Of a DNA stretch of 64,000 nucleotides, positions 61,780-64,000 are shown piece after piece. Source of the stretch: Halorientalis litorea. Its GTDB lineage: Archaea > Halobacteriota > Halobacteria > Halobacteriales > Haloarculaceae. The notes beneath the pieces were generated by a model. The model worked only from the letters and a program-made list of their open reading frames with translations, made no database searches and was not told the DNA's origin. Within the stretch, counting starts at the first letter, position 1, and each line of letters begins with the position of its first letter. The stretch spans positions 372,001 through 436,000 of the forward strand of contig NZ_CP095482.1 of NCBI RefSeq assembly GCF_023028225.1. The letters run 5' to 3'. Both the position numbers and the translations under genes were made by a program.

Positions 61780-62988
61780 TCACGAGAATGGGAAGCCGGT
61801 CCACGCACTGAGGCCGGAAACGGCGTCGTTCGAGTCGTAGTGTTGTTCGGCTGCTTCGAGTGCCTCGGTCGCGAGTATCCGGTTTTCGTCTGCCTTCGCG
61901 CTTGCGTGTCGTTCGAGGTCGTGGAGCGTCTGTTCGAGCGTCCGAGAGAGTAGCGACGTGTCGATAGCCTCGTCCCGCAGCCCCGTGATTTCGTCGGTGT
62001 TTCGGAGCAGCGTCGTCGACATCCCCGCGTTCGAGATGGCCGTGACCAACCTGTTGGCCGCCGCCCGGTACTGCTCGTCGCCGTACTTGTCGGCGGCCAC
62101 GTCGGTCTTCCGGATTGCGGACTTGAGACGTTCCAGTGCCTCACCGAAATCTTCGAGCGTTCGGATGCCGTTGCCGAGCTGTCGAATTTTCGTCCGGTAC
62201 ATCTCCGCCGATATCTCTTCCATGGCCGCCATCATTTGCATGCTCGTGACGCGTTCGAGTGCTTCGTAGGCCGACTCCGCGTCGTCGACCTTCGACCGCA
62301 GACGCTGCCGGGCCATCCGGGCCTGTGGCTGTTGTTCGCTCAGCACTCGGCCTTTCATGAACTCGTACTCCTCGTAGGCGTCCGTGAGTGCCTCGTCGAC
62401 CTGCGCTGCGTGTTCCAGAAAGGAGGCACACTGACCCAAAGCCATGATAATCGTCCGCTGCCCCATCGTGGCCGGGCCGCTTGCCATGTCGAGGATTTCC
62501 CGTGCCGAGTTAACCTCCCGCGTGACTGCGAGCGCGCTGAAATCCGCCGTCGCCGCGTTCACGTCGGTCAGCACGGCCCTCGCCCCTTCCTGCGAGGTGT
62601 AGGTCGTAATCGCGGACCGAAGCTGCGACCGCGCTCGCTCGATGAGGTCCGCTGCTCGCTCGTTCACTTCGATAGGGTCACCACCCTCGTCCAGTCCCTC
62701 CCCCTGTAGTTGGGTTCCACGCCCGTAGCTGAGGTCACCGCGGACGCCGATGTCATCCGCTATCTCGATGTCTTGGTCGATACCGATATCGTCGACCGGT
62801 TGGACATCGGCACCTCCGTCGACACCGAGGTCCCCCTGAACCCCGATGTCCTCGACCGGTTCGACGCCCGCAGGGATGCGCTGTTTCTCGTCGACAGCCT
62901 CCGCGGGGCCGGTGGTGGCCTGGTCGAGAGACCCACACCCCGCAAAGAGGGCCGAACCGATGGTCGCTAGCAGCGTTCGGCGGCGCAT
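61780..62988 (-). CDS. Coiled-coil lipoprotein with DIG-x-GDL repeats
   Basis: 402 residues. MRRRTLLATIGSALFAGCG has a Tat-like start and lipobox. Residues ~45-95 hold several related units (EDIGVQGDL, DDIGIDQDI, DDIGVRGDL), a short Asp/Ile/Gly repeat. The remainder is alpha-helical with heptad-like spacing (~115-390), so a lipid-anchored, extracytoplasmic coiled coil is likely. I recognise no family. Function unknown. Confidence 0.75.
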   Translation of the reverse strand: MRRRTLLATIGSALFAGCGSLDQATTGPAEAVDEKQRIPAGVEPVEDIGVQGDLGVDGGADVQPVDDIGIDQDIEIADDIGVRGDLSYGRGTQLQGEGLDEGGDPIEVNERAADLIERARSQLRSAITTYTSQEGARAVLTDVNAATADFSALAVTREVNSAREILDMASGPATMGQRTIIMALGQCASFLEHAAQVDEALTDAYEEYEFMKGRVLSEQQPQARMARQRLRSKVDDAESAYEALERVTSMQMMAAMEEISAEMYRTKIRQLGNGIRTLEDFGEALERLKSAIRKTDVAADKYGDEQYRAAANRLVTAISNAGMSTTLLRNTDEITGLRDEAIDTSLLSRTLEQTLHDLERHASAKADENRILATEALEAAEQHYDSNDAVSGLSAWTGFPFS

Positions 62989-63117
62989 ATTTGTGGCTTG
63001 TTTATACCATCTTACCAATCCATAAGAAGGGTTTGCCGGATTGAAACGGTACTTTTTAACTACGTGGCACTGTGCGGTCCTCCCTCTGCGTGTTCGTTGC
63101 GGGTATGTCAGAGAAGT

Positions 63118-63128
63118 TGCGAGGGAAG
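63118..63128 (-). repeat. Partial copy of the tRNA-Leu 3' end (11 bases)
   Basis: TGCGAGGGAAG is identical to the first bases of the tRNA 3' end on the + strand (63281-63291). Confidence 0.6.
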
Positions 63129-63184
63129 ATCGCTCCGAACGGATCTTCCTGCACTGTTTTGCGAGGGGCCGTAGTGGCCAACAG

Positions 63185-63205
63185 TGCGAGGGAAGGGATT
63201 CGAAC
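63185..63205 (-). repeat. Partial copy of the tRNA-Leu 3' end (21 bases)
   Basis: TGCGAGGGAAGGGATTCGAAC matches the T-arm and acceptor end of tRNA-Leu (63281-63301) with one mismatch, 96 bp downstream of the intact gene. Such fragments commonly mark the far att site or scar of an integrated element. Confidence 0.75.
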
Positions 63206-63280
63206 AACGCCGGGACGCGTCCCGCCTCGTTCAAACCCTCCTACGCAGGCCGAGCGTTCCCCGAGGGTCACGCTCAGGCA

Positions 63281-63364
63281 TGCGAGGGAAGGGATTTGAA
63301 CCCTTGGACCCCTACGGGAGCGGATCTTGAGTCCGCCGCCGTTTCCAGGCTTGGCTACCCTCGC
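63281..63364 (-). tRNA. tRNA-Leu (anticodon CAA)
   Basis: Read on the minus strand: acceptor GCGAGGG pairs with CCCTCGC, discriminator A; D arm GCC...GGC; anticodon stem GCGGA/TCCGC with loop CTCAAGA, anticodon CAA; a long variable arm (TCCCGTAGGGGTC), as in type II tRNAs; T arm AAGGG-TTCAAAT-CCCTT. About 84 nt, no intron. CCA is not encoded. Confidence 0.95.
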
Positions 63365-63462
63365 ACGCACCGACAGCTACACCCGGTCGGTTTGAATAAC
63401 CTGCGTTTCGCCCGTGCAGTAATCTGGGTGGACGACGGCCAGCCACACCAAACCCCCCAAAC

Positions 63463-63473
63463 TTCTAATAGGT
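63463..63473 (+). promoter_or_regulatory. Candidate TATA promoter of the right-edge kinase
   Basis: TTCTAATAGG is centred about 38 bases before the GTG at 63506, giving a leader of roughly 12 bases. Confidence 0.35.
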
Positions 63474-63505
63474 TGTTAGCCAATGGTATTCGGACGAAGA
63501 GTGCC

Positions 63506-64000
63506 GTGGATAGCGACTATGTGCCCGAGCTGACGCCAGCCGCCATCGCTCTCGTCTACGCGCTCGTCAGCGGCAGTTGGATTCTCCTGTCGGACAGAAT
63601 CGTCGACGCTCTTGTTCAGGACCCGAGTCTCCAAGCGTGGCTCCAAACGGTGAAAGGATGGGTGTTCGTCGTCGGGTCAGCCCTGCTCATCTACAGCCTC
63701 GTCTCGGTTCGGGAGGCCGAACTGGAGCGGACCACGGAGCAGTTACAGCAGGCCCTCCAGCAAACGTCGATTCTCCACCGTCTCCTCCGGCACAACCTCC
63801 GGAACGTCTGCGGCATCATCCGGGGGAACTTGGAGTACGTGGCGACCGACGGTGGGAGCGAACGCGTCGAGACAATCGAAGCGTCCATCGACCGGTTGGT
63901 GGAGATGAGTCGAAAGGCTACCGCGCTTCGGAACTTCACGCTCGAAGACAGCCGCAGGCCGTATCCCCACGACATGGTCACCGTCGTCGAAGACGCGGTC
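63506..64000 (+). CDS. Sensor histidine kinase, 5' part (runs off the window)
   Basis: 165 residues are visible from a GTG (VDSDYVPELTPAAIALVYAL). Two transmembrane helices (~10-30 and ~52-70) with a short loop are followed by a coiled coil (VREAELERTTEQLQQALQ) and the H box LLRHNLRNVCGIIRGNLEYV, typical of haloarchaeal HisKA-like kinases with His in RHNLRN. The ATPase domain lies beyond the edge. The sensing part is very short, so the signal is probably taken from the membrane or a partner. No ATG is nearby in frame. Confidence 0.82.
   Translation, partial: MDSDYVPELTPAAIALVYALVSGSWILLSDRIVDALVQDPSLQAWLQTVKGWVFVVGSALLIYSLVSVREAELERTTEQLQQALQQTSILHRLLRHNLRNVCGIIRGNLEYVATDGGSERVETIEASIDRLVEMSRKATALRNFTLEDSRRPYPHDMVTVVEDAV

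Larger units (their letters stand above)
62989..63280. other. Gene-free interval with att-like tRNA fragments
   Basis: 292 bp upstream of the lipoprotein and downstream of the tRNA. It holds a 21-base copy of the tRNA 3' end (63185-63205, one mismatch), an 11-base copy (63118-63128) and a hairpin (arms 63124-63131 and 63142-63149). No gene is supported; one minus-strand reading frame across it merely reads through the tRNA. Confidence 0.7.

Noticed and set aside
63056..63370. 104-residue minus-strand frame across the tRNA region
   Set aside because: It reads through the tRNA gene and its repeated 3' fragments; the translation is an artefact.

Overview
The window is a high-GC chromosomal segment of a halophilic archaeon (class Halobacteria). 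The proteins are strongly Asp/Glu-rich, many genes follow AT-rich TATA elements 25-35 bases upstream with little or no leader, and archaeal or haloarchaeal families are present throughout (PyrI-type aspartate carbamoyltransferase, archaeal MAT, DacZ, archaeal CobT, Elp3, RqcH, TbsP, DUF63, HtrII-like transducer). The genus cannot be told from the sequence alone.

Layout. 1-11.4 kb is housekeeping: pyrimidine synthesis (pyrB-pyrI), a MinD-like ATPase with an HTR-like RecA-fold protein, an FKBP prolyl isomerase, a CYTH protein, S-adenosylmethionine synthase, a cysteine synthase-like enzyme and two thioredoxin-fold proteins. 11.4-21.9 kb is a sensory block. A leftward che cluster reads cheW, cheY, cheA, single CheC, double CheC, cheD and an acidic disordered protein. 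It lies back to back with a rightward seven-helix type-1 opsin homologue, followed by an HtrII-like transducer. The opsin keeps the fold of sensory rhodopsin II but has Met at the retinal-lysine position and Gly at the Schiff-base counterion position, so it probably does not bind retinal in the usual way. The transducer has almost no extracellular loop and a shortened signalling bundle. The block looks like a dedicated sensory system for a signal that may not be light. It is the most interesting part of the window.

21.9-29.5 kb holds purD, an acyltransferase, the c-di-AMP synthase dacZ with a MscS-like channel, a hydrolase, a phosphatase-like lipoprotein and two cobamide genes (cobT, cbiA/cobB). 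An intact IS6-family element with an 8-bp target duplication sits at 29.56-30.26 kb. 30.3-46.8 kb carries RqcH, a FAD oxidoreductase, an MBL hydrolase, a 7TM histidine kinase, Elp3, a DHH/OB nuclease, MutY, small lipoproteins and a class III aminotransferase, plus a 56-bp tandem duplication at the 3' end of an FMN reductase gene.

46.9-56 kb has an AI-2E family permease, a PadR regulator, folD, a Nudix hydrolase, a Bat-type HTH regulator and glyA; folD and glyA are both one-carbon enzymes. 56-62 kb has a CHAT-like protease candidate, tbsP with a YcaO protein fused to a cyclodehydratase-like N-terminal domain, a DUF63 membrane protein and a coiled-coil lipoprotein. The right end has tRNA-Leu(CAA), with partial copies of its 3' end downstream that look like attachment-site scars, and the start of another histidine kinase cut by the window edge. 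No rRNA gene, CRISPR array or replication origin was recognised.
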